Shown one piece after another: positions 16,959-24,981 of a stretch of DNA of 32,521 bases. The stretch lies in contig NZ_JAKDLO010000027.1 of the NCBI RefSeq assembly GCF_030452765.1, forward strand, positions 1-32,521, read 5' to 3'. Numbering within the stretch: the stretch's first letter is position 1; the number at the start of each line of letters is the position of its first letter. The notes below the pieces were generated by a model. That model was not told the DNA's origin and did not search any database. It saw only the letters and a program-made list of their open reading frames with translations. The translations under genes were made by a program, and so were the position numbers. The stretch comes from Intrasporangium sp. (GTDB lineage: Bacteria > Actinomycetota > Actinomycetes > Actinomycetales > Dermatophilaceae).

Positions 16959-17222
16959 GTGAGCACGTTCGAGTTCGACGGCGCCGGCATCGAGTTCCGG
17001 CCGGGCCAGACCATCGGTGCCGCGCTCGTGGCCGCTGGGCAGGTGTCATGGCGCACGACCCGCGTGGGCGGGGTGCGGCGTGGGCTGTTCTGCGGGATCG
17101 GCATCTGCTTCGACTGCCTGGTGACGGTCGAGGGCGAGCCGAACCAGCGGGCCTGCCTCGTGGTGGCCGAGCCCGGACTGACCGTCACGACGCAGGAGGG
17201 CACGGGCCATGAGCACGACTGA
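16959..17222 (+). CDS. 2Fe-2S ferredoxin-like subunit of the D-hydroxyproline dehydrogenase
   Basis: This 87-aa protein is of the Fer2_4 type found as the small subunit of HcnABC-like and sarcosine/opine-type amine dehydrogenases. Four cysteines (45, 50, 53 and 66 in FCGIGICFDCLV and QRACLVV) match the 2Fe-2S binding pattern. It should pass electrons between the two FAD subunits. The GTG start at 16959 lies 13 bp after the flavoprotein stop. The 3' end overlaps the next gene by 14 bp (17209-17222), so the three subunits are translated as one operon. Confidence 0.92.
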   Translation: MSTFEFDGAGIEFRPGQTIGAALVAAGQVSWRTTRVGGVRRGLFCGIGICFDCLVTVEGEPNQRACLVVAEPGLTVTTQEGTGHEHD

Positions 17223-18684
17223 CGTCCTCGTCGTCGGCGCGGGACCGGCCGGGTTGGCCTGTGCCGCAACGATCCTCGAGCACTCCTCGCTGTCCGTCGT
17301 GGTCGTCGACGCGGGTCACGGGCCGGGTGGCCAGTACTGGCGGCAGCCGGCTCCAGCCGTCGGTGCCGATGCGCTCGACCCCGCCGAGCTCGCCGACCTG
17401 CACCACGACCGGGCCAGGTTCGACGCACTGCTGCACCGTCTCGAGCAGGGCCGCACCGATGGGCGCCTGCAGCTCCGCTCCCAGCATCACGTGTGGTCTG
17501 CGGTGCCCGACATGCAGGGGTATGCCGTCCACGCCGTCGACCGCGGCCGTGGCCCGAGCCACGTGCCCGGGTCCACCACCGTGGCGCGCGCCCTCGTCCT
17601 GGCAACGGGCGCCTTCGACCGGGCGCTGCCCTTCCCCGGCTGGGACCTGCCCGGGGTGATGACCGTCGGTGGGCTGCAGGCGTTGCTCAAGGCGGGCGGC
17701 GTCGTCGCAGGGCGCCGCGTCGCGCTCGGCGGCACGGGACCGTTCCTGCTGCCGGTCGCCGCCGGGCTGGCCCGCCACGGCGCCACGGTGGTCGGGGTCT
17801 ACGAGGCGAACCGGCCGGCGCGCTGGCTCCGTGAGGGCCGGGCCGTCGCGCGGAACGCCGGGAAGCTCGGCGAGGGCGCCGGCTACGCCGCGGCGCTGCT
17901 GCGGCACCGAGTGCCGGTCCGGGCCGGACGGATGGTCGTCGCCGCTCACGGCGCCGACCGTGTCGAGGCGATCACGCTGGCGCGCCTGGACCGGGCCGGG
18001 CACCCCGTGCCGGGCAGTGACCAGCGCGTGGCCGTCGACGCGGTCGGGGTGGGCTGGGGATTCAGCCCCCAGCTCGACCTCGCGGTGACCCTGGGTGTCG
18101 ACCTGACGCCGGACGTGGCCGGGACCGAGGTCGTCGCCGTCGACGACGCCCAGCGTACGAGCCGGCCGGGCGTCTATGCGGCCGGAGAGGTGTGTGGAGT
18201 CGGGGGAGCGCCCCTCGCCCTGACCGAGGGCAGGCTCGCTGCTGCTGCGGTCGTCGCGGACCTGACCGACGGCCGGGTGCCTGCCGACGTGGTGTCTTCG
18301 GCGCGACGAGTCGTCACCCGTCAGCGAGCCTTCGCGACGGCGATCCTCCGCGCCCACCCGGTCCCCGCGGGCTGGGCCGACCGCCTGGCGCCCGACACGA
18401 TCGTGTGCCGGTGCGAGGAGGTGACCCTCGGTGCGGTCCGCGCCGCGATCGACGAGCGGGGCGCCCGCGATGCCCGGCAGGTCAAGCAGCTGACCCGGAC
18501 CGGCATGGGGTGGTGCCAGGGCCGGGTGTGCGGTTACGCGGCAGCGTTGCTGTCATCGGGTCGCCCGGGGCCCGCGGTGGAGCGCCTCGTCGCCGCGCCG
18601 GTCCCGCTCGGGACACTCGGGGCGCTCGCCGAGCCGACCGCTCGTCCGTCGAGACGGACTGGCATTTCCGACGATGCAATGTAA
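17209..18684 (+). CDS. FAD/NAD(P)-binding subunit with C-terminal BFD-like Fe-S domain
   Basis: The 491-aa product is a pyridine-nucleotide-disulphide-type flavoprotein: FAD motif VLVVGAGPAGLACAATI at the N-terminus, a second Rossmann motif RVALGGTGPFLLPVAAG at about residues 165-190, and a C-terminal cysteine cluster VCRCEE ... CQGRVCG, which is a BFD-like 2Fe-2S binding domain. It corresponds to the HcnB/large alpha-type subunit of heteromeric proline/hydroxyproline/octopine dehydrogenases. Its ATG overlaps the ferredoxin gene by 14 bp. The stop codon (18682-18684) lies inside operator 2, so the next gene has its own regulated promoter even though it continues on the same strand. Confidence 0.92.
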   Translation: MSTTDVLVVGAGPAGLACAATILEHSSLSVVVVDAGHGPGGQYWRQPAPAVGADALDPAELADLHHDRARFDALLHRLEQGRTDGRLQLRSQHHVWSAVPDMQGYAVHAVDRGRGPSHVPGSTTVARALVLATGAFDRALPFPGWDLPGVMTVGGLQALLKAGGVVAGRRVALGGTGPFLLPVAAGLARHGATVVGVYEANRPARWLREGRAVARNAGKLGEGAGYAAALLRHRVPVRAGRMVVAAHGADRVEAITLARLDRAGHPVPGSDQRVAVDAVGVGWGFSPQLDLAVTLGVDLTPDVAGTEVVAVDDAQRTSRPGVYAAGEVCGVGGAPLALTEGRLAAAAVVADLTDGRVPADVVSSARRVVTRQRAFATAILRAHPVPAGWADRLAPDTIVCRCEEVTLGAVRAAIDERGARDARQVKQLTRTGMGWCQGRVCGYAAALLSSGRPGPAVERLVAAPVPLGTLGALAEPTARPSRRTGISDDAM

Positions 18685-18687
18685 TAT
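18659..18687 (+). promoter_or_regulatory. Candidate promoter of the deaminase-epimerase unit
   Basis: CTGGCA (18659-18664) and TAATAT (18682-18687) are separated by exactly 17 bp and each match the sigma70 consensus at 4/6. The -10 box lies within operator 2 and overlaps the stop codon of the preceding gene. A bound repressor would block RNA polymerase directly. Confidence 0.45.
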
Positions 18688-18691
18688 TGCA
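18675..18691. promoter_or_regulatory. Palindromic operator 2 before the deaminase gene
   Basis: TGCAATGTAATATTGCA is an imperfect inverted repeat (arms TGCAAT/ATTGCA). It aligns with operators 1 and 3 over the core TGYAATGTNAYAY. It spans the end of the preceding FAD gene and lies 68 bp before the ATG of the deaminase gene. Confidence 0.7.
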
Positions 18692-18758
18692 CTGACGGTC
18701 ACGGTCGGCTGGGACCGGGCTGAGCGGCATACCCCCACCTCTAGTTCAGGAGTGACTC

Positions 18759-19658
18759 ATGACGGACACCGACAAGAAGCCGTGGCACGGCATCCTCGTC
18801 GCGACGAGCCTGCAGTTCGACGCCGACGGGGAGATCGACTTCGGCGCCTACAAGGACAACGTGGCCTGGCTCAAGGAGCAGGGCCTCGACGGCGTCGCCC
18901 CGAACGGCTCGCTCGGCGAGTACCAGTCGCTGTCCTGGGAGGAGCGCGACAAGGTCGTGCAGACCGCCGTCGAGGCCGGCGGTGACGACTTCGTCGTCAT
19001 GCCGGGCGTTGGCGCCTACAGCGGCCGCGAGTCGAAGCGACACGCGCAGGTCGCCAAGGACCTCGGTGCCAAGGCCGTCATGGGGCTGCCCCCGAACGCC
19101 TACCGGGCCGACGACCGCTCCGTGCTCGCGCACTTCGAGCTGCTCGCGAGCGCCGGTCTGCCCGTCACGGCATACAACAACCCGATCGACACCAAGGTCG
19201 ACCTGACCCCGCCGCTGCTCGCCAAGCTCTACGAGGAGGGCTTCATCGTCGGGGTCAAGGAGTTCTCCGGCGACGTCCGGCGCTGTTACGAGCTCAGCGA
19301 GCTGGCCCCCGGGATCGACCTGATGATCGGCACCGACGACACCGTTCTGGAGGTCGGCATCGCGGGCGCCAAGGGCTGGGTGGCCGGCTACCCGCAGGTC
19401 TTCCCGCAGGCCTGTATCGAGCTGTTCCGAGCCTCGGTGGCGCGGGATGTGGAGAAGGCGCTGCCGCTCTACCGGATGCTGCACCCGGTGCTGCGCTGGG
19501 ACTCCAAGACGGAGTTCATCCAGGCCATCAAGCTCGGCCAGGACATGATCGGGCGCAACGGCGGCACCTGCCGCCCGCCGCGCCTGCCGCTCACGGCGGA
19601 GCAGGAGAAGGTCGTCCGCGAGGCCACGCAGGCGGTCATCGACGCCGGCCTCGCGTGA
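18759..19658 (+). CDS. DHDPS-family 1-pyrroline-4-hydroxy-2-carboxylate deaminase
   Basis: This 299-aa TIM-barrel protein belongs to the dihydrodipicolinate synthase/N-acetylneuraminate lyase family. The Schiff-base lysine is Lys167 (IVGVKEFSGD) and the catalytic tyrosine is Tyr139 (TAYNNP). The usual GTTGE substrate-carboxylate loop is replaced by NGSLGE (49-54), a variation seen in hydroxyproline-pathway members. It should convert 1-pyrroline-4-hydroxy-2-carboxylate to alpha-ketoglutaric semialdehyde with release of ammonia. Its product is the substrate of the divergent aldehyde dehydrogenase. The start at ATG 18759 follows CAGGAG about 6 nt upstream. Exact function is inferred from the family and the complete pathway around it. 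Confidence 0.9.
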   Translation: MTDTDKKPWHGILVATSLQFDADGEIDFGAYKDNVAWLKEQGLDGVAPNGSLGEYQSLSWEERDKVVQTAVEAGGDDFVVMPGVGAYSGRESKRHAQVAKDLGAKAVMGLPPNAYRADDRSVLAHFELLASAGLPVTAYNNPIDTKVDLTPPLLAKLYEEGFIVGVKEFSGDVRRCYELSELAPGIDLMIGTDDTVLEVGIAGAKGWVAGYPQVFPQACIELFRASVARDVEKALPLYRMLHPVLRWDSKTEFIQAIKLGQDMIGRNGGTCRPPRLPLTAEQEKVVREATQAVIDAGLA

Positions 19659-19677
19659 CCGACTAGCCTGACCGTCG

Positions 19678-20679
19678 ATGCGTAGTCGCAAGCTCTTCCA
19701 CGCCGTCGACTCCCACACCGAGGGGATGCCGACCCGCGTCATCACCGGCGGGGTCGGCGTCCTGCCGGGGGAGACGATGGCCGAGCGCCGGCTCCGGTTC
19801 ATGGCCGAGCGCGACGACCTGCGCACCCTGCTCATGTGCGAGCCACGCGGGCACTCGTCGATGTCCGGCGCGATCCTGCAACCGCCGACCCGTCCCGACG
19901 CGGACGTCGGCGTGCTCTACATCGAGGTCTCCGGGTGCCTGCCGATGTGCGGGCACGGCACGATCGGCGTCGCGACCGTCCTGGTCGAGACCGGGATGGT
20001 CGAGGTGAGCGAGCCGGAGACGGTCATCCACCTCGACACCCCGGCCGGGCTCGTCGTCGCCCGGGTCGCGGTCTCCGGCGGCGCCGCCACCTCGGTGACG
20101 CTCGACAACGTGCCCTCGTATGCCCACGCCCTCGACCAGGTCGTCGAGGTGCCGGGCTTCGGGCCGGTCATCTACGACATCGCGTACGGCGGCAACTTCT
20201 ACGCGTTCGTCAAGCTGGCCGACCTCGGCCTGCGCTTCGAGCGCAGCGCCAAGGGGAGGCTGCTCGACGCGGGGCTGGCGATCATGGACGCGATCAACGC
20301 GCAGAACCCCGTCGCACACCCGGAGCGGCCGGACATCGACGTGTGCCACCACGTCTACCTCGAGGCTCCCGACTCGACGCCACTGCACGGGCGGCACGCG
20401 ATGGCGATCCACCCCGGCTGGTTCGACCGCTCGCCCTGCGGCACGGGCACGAGTGCCCGACTCGCGCAGCAGCACGCCCGCGGGACCATCGCGGTCGGCC
20501 AGGAGATCGTCAACGAGTCGTTCATCGGGAGCCGGTTCACCGCCCGGATCCTCGGCGAGACGACGGTCGGCGGCCGGCCGGGCATCCTGCCCAGCATCAC
20601 CGGCCGGGCCTGGGTCACGGGCACCGCCCAGTACATGCTCGACCCGACCGATCCCTTCCCGGCGGGGTTCGAGCTCTGA
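19678..20679 (+). CDS. 4-Hydroxyproline 2-epimerase (proline racemase family)
   Basis: This 333-aa proline-racemase-family enzyme has both active-site cysteines: Cys91 in LPMCGHGTIG and Cys254 in DRSPCGTGTSA. The Cys/Cys pair marks racemases/epimerases rather than dehydratases, and the locus points to conversion of trans-4-hydroxy-L-proline to cis-4-hydroxy-D-proline, the first pathway step. The N-terminus VDSHTEGMPTRV is also typical. The gene follows the deaminase by 19 bp and is probably co-transcribed with it. A second family member is encoded at 25681. Confidence 0.92.
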   Translation: MRSRKLFHAVDSHTEGMPTRVITGGVGVLPGETMAERRLRFMAERDDLRTLLMCEPRGHSSMSGAILQPPTRPDADVGVLYIEVSGCLPMCGHGTIGVATVLVETGMVEVSEPETVIHLDTPAGLVVARVAVSGGAATSVTLDNVPSYAHALDQVVEVPGFGPVIYDIAYGGNFYAFVKLADLGLRFERSAKGRLLDAGLAIMDAINAQNPVAHPERPDIDVCHHVYLEAPDSTPLHGRHAMAIHPGWFDRSPCGTGTSARLAQQHARGTIAVGQEIVNESFIGSRFTARILGETTVGGRPGILPSITGRAWVTGTAQYMLDPTDPFPAGFEL

Positions 20680-20746
20680 CCGTCGGACGAGTCCTGACAT
20701 GTCCGGACCGTCGCAGGTCACGGTTTGGCAACAGCCCCGCATGCCC

Positions 20747-20775
20747 TTGTCCCGGACCTCCGCAGTCCCTAGATT
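20747..20775 (+). promoter_or_regulatory. Promoter of the ABC transporter operon
   Basis: TTGTCC (20747-20752) and TAGATT (20770-20775) are 17 bp apart and each match the sigma70 consensus at 4/6. Operator 3 begins 3 bp after the -10 box, so it would cover the transcription start. The binding-protein gene begins about 70 bp downstream. Confidence 0.5.
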
Positions 20776-20777
20776 CG

Positions 20778-20795
20778 TGCAATGTCACACAACAT
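20778..20795. promoter_or_regulatory. Operator 3 before the ABC transporter operon
   Basis: TGCAATGTCACACAACAT aligns with the reverse complement of operator 1 at 14 of 18 bases and with operator 2 over TGCAATGT. It is less symmetrical than the other two. Its place just after a good -10 box fits repression. Confidence 0.62.
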
Positions 20796-20843
20796 AGGTG
20801 GCGGCAGTCGATGACGGCCTGGCCGTCCGGAGGGGAGATCTCA

Positions 20844-22004
20844 ATGATGCGCACCACACGGGTCGGGGCGGTCGCAGCCGCGGCCGGCGCCGTCCTCGCA
20901 CTGACGTCCTGCGGGGGAGGCGGGATCACCGGCGACTCGGGTAGCGGCGGCGGCGACACGGGCGACATCGTCCTCGGGATGGTCACCCCGCTCAGCGGCA
21001 GCAGTGCCGCCATCGGTCCCTACATGAAGAACGGCGCGCAGCTCGCGGTCAACGAGGCCAACGAGGCCGGCGGGGTCATCGGGCGCCAGGTGAAGCTCGT
21101 CGCCGAGGACGGGGCGTGTGACCCGAAGACGGCGGCGGCCGCCGCCGCCAAGCTCGTCACCGCGGGCACCAACGTGTCGGTCGGCGGCTACTGCTCCTCG
21201 GCCACCCTGCCGACCCTGTCGATCTTCGGCAAGGCCAACATCCCGATGATCATCCCGGCCGCGAACTCGAACGACCTGCTCAAGGACCAGCACAAGAACG
21301 TCTTCCTGCTCAACGGCACCGGCGCGCAGCAGGCCCAGGCCGCGCTCGACTTCATGAAGAAGTCGGGCGCCAAGGCGATCGCCCTGGTCGACGACAACAC
21401 GTCGTACTCGAAGGACATCACGACCCGGACCGCCGAGGACGCCAAGGGCGACTCCGCGCTCAAGGTCGTCAGCCGGGAGTCGGTCACGGCCGGCGAGTCG
21501 GACTACTCGGCCGCCGTGACGGCGATCCTGAGGGCCAACCCGGACTTCGTCTACTGGACCGGCTACTACCAGGAGGGCGGGCTGCTGATCAAGCAGCTGC
21601 GCGCGGCGGGCTACAAGGGCGACGTCATGGTCGCCGACGGCTCGGTCGACAAGCAGCTGATCACGATCGCCGGGAAGGACAACGCGCAGGGGGTCTTCGC
21701 GACGATGACGCAGACCCCGCAGACGATCCCGGGCGGGGACGCGTGGATCGCCAAGTACAAGAAGGCGTTCAACGCCGACCCGGGTCCGTACTCGACCCAG
21801 TCGTATGACGCCGTGCGGGTCGCGGTCGAGGCGATCAAGAACGCCGGCTCCACCGACGGCACGAAGGTCATCACTGCCCTCCAGGCCATCGACGGCTTCC
21901 CGATCTTCAGCGGCAAGCTGAAGTTCACCCCGGAGCACACCCTGAGCGAGGGCGGCTTCGACATCCTGGTCGTCAAGGGCGACGGGTTCGTCCTCAACAA
22001 GTAG
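20844..22004 (+). CDS. ABC transporter substrate-binding lipoprotein (branched-chain type)
   Basis: This is a periplasmic-binding-protein-type receptor of the LivJ/K family, anchored outside the membrane as a lipoprotein. The signal peptide MMRTTRVGAVAAAAGAVLA ends in the lipobox ALTSC with Cys23. Typical parts follow: IVLGMVTPLSGSSAAIGPYMK, then NEAGGVIGRQVKLVAEDGAC and PDFVYWTGYYQEGGLLIKQL. The start at ATG 20844 (or 20847) is supported by AGGGGAG at 20831-20837. It is the first gene of a five-gene HAAT-type ABC operon. Since it lies inside the hydroxyproline locus and has the same operator motif, the likely ligand is hydroxyproline or a related imino acid; this is inference. A strong hairpin follows the stop codon. 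Confidence 0.93.
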   Translation: MMRTTRVGAVAAAAGAVLALTSCGGGGITGDSGSGGGDTGDIVLGMVTPLSGSSAAIGPYMKNGAQLAVNEANEAGGVIGRQVKLVAEDGACDPKTAAAAAAKLVTAGTNVSVGGYCSSATLPTLSIFGKANIPMIIPAANSNDLLKDQHKNVFLLNGTGAQQAQAALDFMKKSGAKAIALVDDNTSYSKDITTRTAEDAKGDSALKVVSRESVTAGESDYSAAVTAILRANPDFVYWTGYYQEGGLLIKQLRAAGYKGDVMVADGSVDKQLITIAGKDNAQGVFATMTQTPQTIPGGDAWIAKYKKAFNADPGPYSTQSYDAVRVAVEAIKNAGSTDGTKVITALQAIDGFPIFSGKLKFTPEHTLSEGGFDILVVKGDGFVLNK

Positions 22005-22010
22005 CCACTC

Positions 22011-22043
22011 GGGCCCGCGGGACATGAGGCGTCCCGCGGGCCC
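22011..22043 (+). terminator. Perfect 13-bp hairpin between binding protein and permease genes
   Basis: GGGCCCGCGGGAC (22011-22023) and GTCCCGCGGGCCC (22031-22043) are perfect complements around the loop ATGAGGC. The hairpin starts 6 bp after the binding-protein stop codon and no T-run follows. In transporter operons such a structure usually acts as a partial terminator or 3'-end stabiliser, so that binding protein is made in excess over the membrane components. Confidence 0.7.
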
Positions 22044-22064
22044 ACGTCGAAGGAGTCGGTGAAC

Positions 22065-22967
22065 GTGGAGTACTTCCTCCAGCTCGTCCTGAACGGCCTG
22101 TTCGTCGGCGCGTTCTACGGGCTCGTGGCGCTCGGCTACTCGATGGTCTACGGGATCATCAAGCTGCTCAACTTCGCCCACGGCGATATCTACATGCTCG
22201 GTGCGTTCGCCGGGTACACGATGCTGACCATCGGCGCCGGGGCCCTCGGGGGTGGCTCGCTGGTCGCGCTGGTGGTCATCCTGATCATCGCGATGATCCT
22301 CACGGGCACGCTCGGGCTCGTCCTGGAGCGGGTGGCCTACCGGCCGTTGCGCAGCGCGCCGCGGTTGTCGGTGCTGATCACGGCGGTCGGGGCCAGCTTC
22401 GCCCTCGAGTACGGGATCGCGGTGCTGTACGGGCCGAACCCGCGGGTCTATCCGGTCGGGTTCGGCAACGCGGCGATCGAGATCTTCGGGGCCCGGCTGA
22501 CCTGGGCGCAGCTGTTCATGATGCTGGTGGCGGTCCTGCTGATGGTCGCGCTCGACACGTGGGTGGGCCGCACCCGCTCGGGACGGGCGATGCGGGCGAT
22601 CTCGCAGGACCCGAAGGCGTGCCTGCTGATGGGGATCAACGTCGACAACGTCATCTCGCGCACCTTCTTCATCGGCTCGGCGCTGGCCGGTGCCGGCGGC
22701 GTCATGGCAGGCGCCTACTACGGCAAGATCGACTTCCTGATGGGCTTCATCATCGGGCTGAAGGCGTTCACGGCCGCGGTCATCGGTGGCATCGGCAACA
22801 TCCGCGGGGCCGTGCTCGGCGCGGTCGTCCTCGGGCTGCTCGAGTCGTTCGGCACGGCCTGGCTCGGCAGCGAGTGGCGGGACGTGTTCGCCTTCGGCTT
22901 CCTCATCCTGTTCCTGACCGTGCGGCCTACCGGCCTGCTCGGTGAGCGTGTGACGGAGCGTGTCTGA
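22065..22967 (+). CDS. Branched-chain-type ABC transporter permease (LivH family)
   Basis: This integral membrane permease of about 300 aa matches LivH: an N-terminal segment FLQLVLNGLFVGAFYGLVAL, the motif GYSMVYGIIKLLNFAHGDIYMLG, and the cytoplasmic loop RAMRAISQDPKACLLMGINV that contacts the ATPase. The GAAGGAG ribosome binding site (22049-22055) is 9 nt from GTG 22065 but only 3 nt from an in-frame GTG at 22059, so I prefer 22065. The stop overlaps the next start (TGATG). It forms the translocation pore with the following LivM-type protein. Confidence 0.93.
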   Translation: MEYFLQLVLNGLFVGAFYGLVALGYSMVYGIIKLLNFAHGDIYMLGAFAGYTMLTIGAGALGGGSLVALVVILIIAMILTGTLGLVLERVAYRPLRSAPRLSVLITAVGASFALEYGIAVLYGPNPRVYPVGFGNAAIEIFGARLTWAQLFMMLVAVLLMVALDTWVGRTRSGRAMRAISQDPKACLLMGINVDNVISRTFFIGSALAGAGGVMAGAYYGKIDFLMGFIIGLKAFTAAVIGGIGNIRGAVLGAVVLGLLESFGTAWLGSEWRDVFAFGFLILFLTVRPTGLLGERVTERV

Positions 22968-24079
22968 TGAGCGACGAACCCCTGCGCGGCTCGACCCCCG
23001 AGGACCCGTCCGGTTTCGTGCGGGCCGTGGACGAACGTGGCGCCGCCACGGTCGGCACGGTCGGCGGGGGTCTCACGCCGACCGGCCGGAAGGGTGGCAA
23101 CCCGGTCAGCCGGGTCGTCGGGCATCCGCTGTTCGGCTGGCTGGTCATAGCCGTCGCGGTGGCGTTGCCGTTCGTCAACTCGTCGGCGTACGCGATCCGG
23201 ATCTCGACCGACGCGTTGATCTTCATCATGCTCGCGGTGGGCCTGAACGTCGTGGTCGGCTACTGCGGCCTGCTCGACCTGGGCTATGCCGCGTTCTTCG
23301 CGATCGGCGCCTACACCTCCGGGGTGCTGTCCACGACCTTCGGCTGGCCGATCCTGGCCACGATCCCGTTCGTCGTGATCGCGGCGGTGATCGGCGGTCT
23401 GCTCATCGGGGGTCCGACGTTACGGCTGCGCAGCGACTACCTCGCCATCGTCACGCTGGGCTTCGGTGAGATCATCCGGATCACCGCGAACAACCTCGAC
23501 TTCACCGGTGGGCCGAACGGGGTGTTCGGTATCCCGGACTTCGGGGACTTCGGGCTGCGCAGCGACATCGCCACGTACTGGGTCGTCGTGGTGGTCGTCG
23601 GACTGGCCGTGCTCGCCTCGTCCCGGCTGGGCCGGGGCCGGCTCGGACGCGCCTGGCGGTTCGTCCGCGAGGACGAGGACGCCGCCGAGGCGATGGGGAT
23701 CCACACGTACAAGGTCAAGTTCGCGGCATACGTCACAGGGGCGATCTTCGGCGGGCTTGCCGGGGTCCTGTTCGCCGTGCACCAGACGGCGATCTCGCCG
23801 CCGAGCTTCAACTTCCTCTGGTCGGCCCTCATCCTGATGGCCGTCGTCCTCGGCGGTATGGGCTCCACGCCCGGCGTCGTGATCGGGGCGATCATCATCT
23901 CGCTGCTGCCCGAGCTGCTGCGCGGGGCGGAGAACTGGCGCTACCTCATCTTCGGGGTGCTGCTCATCGTGGTGATGATCTTCCGGCCTCAGGGGATCTG
24001 GCCGCACCGGGTCGAGGAGAAACCGGACCGCGGTCGGCGCCGGCGCTCATCGCCGGAACCCGAGGAGGTGGCACGGTGA
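22967..24079 (+). CDS. Branched-chain-type ABC transporter permease (LivM family)
   Basis: The 370-aa protein is the second pore subunit. It has a hydrophilic N-terminal extension of about 45 residues before the first membrane segment (LFGWLVIAVAVALPFV) and then the LivM signature GLNVVVGYCGLLDLGYAAFFAIGAY (about residues 90-115). The loop GRAWRFVREDEDAAEAMGI is the ATPase-contact region. ATG 22967 shares a base with the upstream stop. The GTG of the next gene overlaps its stop by 4 bp, so translation is coupled throughout the operon. Confidence 0.93.
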   Translation: MSDEPLRGSTPEDPSGFVRAVDERGAATVGTVGGGLTPTGRKGGNPVSRVVGHPLFGWLVIAVAVALPFVNSSAYAIRISTDALIFIMLAVGLNVVVGYCGLLDLGYAAFFAIGAYTSGVLSTTFGWPILATIPFVVIAAVIGGLLIGGPTLRLRSDYLAIVTLGFGEIIRITANNLDFTGGPNGVFGIPDFGDFGLRSDIATYWVVVVVVGLAVLASSRLGRGRLGRAWRFVREDEDAAEAMGIHTYKVKFAAYVTGAIFGGLAGVLFAVHQTAISPPSFNFLWSALILMAVVLGGMGSTPGVVIGAIIISLLPELLRGAENWRYLIFGVLLIVVMIFRPQGIWPHRVEEKPDRGRRRRSSPEPEEVAR

Positions 24080-24981
24080 CGAGTCCCGCGGTCTCCCAAG
24101 CCCGTTCCAGCACGGACGAGCCGGTGCTGCTCGACGTCTCCGGGCTCACCGTCACCTTCGGCGGGGTCACCGCAGTCGGGGGGCTGAGCTTCGACGTGCA
24201 CGAGGGCGAGGTGCTCTCGGTGATCGGCCCGAACGGGGCGGGCAAGACCAGCGCGTTCAACTGCATCACCGGGTTCTACAAGCCGACCGCCGGGCGGATC
24301 CGCTTCGCCGGCGCGGACATCACCGGCAAGCGCCCTGCCCTGATCGCCGCGCGCGGTGTCGCACGGACGTTTCAGAACCTGCGCCTGTTCGGTGAGCTGT
24401 CCGTGCTCGACAACGTCCGGGCCGGCATGCACGTGCGGATCCGGCAGAACGCGTTCGACGCGGTCCTGCACACCCCGCGCTACCGACGCAGCGAGCAGGC
24501 CGCGACCGACGAGGCCAACCGGTGGCTCGACTTCGTCGGGGCCGCCGGTAACCGGGGCGCGGAGGTGCGCAACCTGCCCTACGGCGAGCAGCGCAGGGTC
24601 GAGATCGCGCGGGCGCTGGCGCGGGAGCCGAAGATGCTGCTGCTCGACGAGCCGGCGGCGGGCCTGAACCACGGCGAGAAGGCGGCGCTGCTCGACCTGC
24701 TCCGCCGGATCAGCGGCCTCGGTACGGCCGTCGTGCTCATCGAGCACGACATGGGCCTGGTCATGGAGGTCTCCGAGCGGATCGTCGTGCTCAACTTCGG
24801 CAAGGAGATCGCCGACGGCACGCCGGAGCAGATCCGCGCCGACCCGGCCGTGATCGAGGCCTACCTCGGGTCCGACGACGCCGAGGCCGAGCAGGAGGCC
24901 GAACGGATCGCCGGCAGCAGCGGCGCCCAGGCGCACGAGGACCCCACGGCCGATGCTGCGAGCCAGGAGGAGGACCGGTGA
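24076..24981 (+). CDS. Branched-chain-type ABC transporter ATP-binding protein (LivG family)
   Basis: This 301-aa ATPase carries Walker A GPNGAGKTS, Q-loop ARTFQNLRLF, a LivG-type signature LPYGEQRRVEIARAL, Walker B MLLLDEPAAGLN and switch histidine LIEHDMGLVM. LivG proteins are usually about 255-260 residues; this one has about 15 extra residues at the N-terminus and an acidic tail of about 30 residues (DAEAEQEAERIAG and following). The GTG start overlaps livM and the stop overlaps the next gene's GTG by 4 bp. It powers import together with the LivF-type partner. Confidence 0.93.
   Translation: MTSPAVSQARSSTDEPVLLDVSGLTVTFGGVTAVGGLSFDVHEGEVLSVIGPNGAGKTSAFNCITGFYKPTAGRIRFAGADITGKRPALIAARGVARTFQNLRLFGELSVLDNVRAGMHVRIRQNAFDAVLHTPRYRRSEQAATDEANRWLDFVGAAGNRGAEVRNLPYGEQRRVEIARALAREPKMLLLDEPAAGLNHGEKAALLDLLRRISGLGTAVVLIEHDMGLVMEVSERIVVLNFGKEIADGTPEQIRADPAVIEAYLGSDDAEAEQEAERIAGSSGAQAHEDPTADAASQEEDR

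Noticed and set aside
20841-22181. 446-aa minus-strand open frame opposite the binding-protein gene, and similar frames at 3356-4507 and 24-25 kb
   Set aside because: Arg/Asp/Val-rich shadow frames caused by high GC; the plus-strand genes have clear domains and ribosome binding sites.
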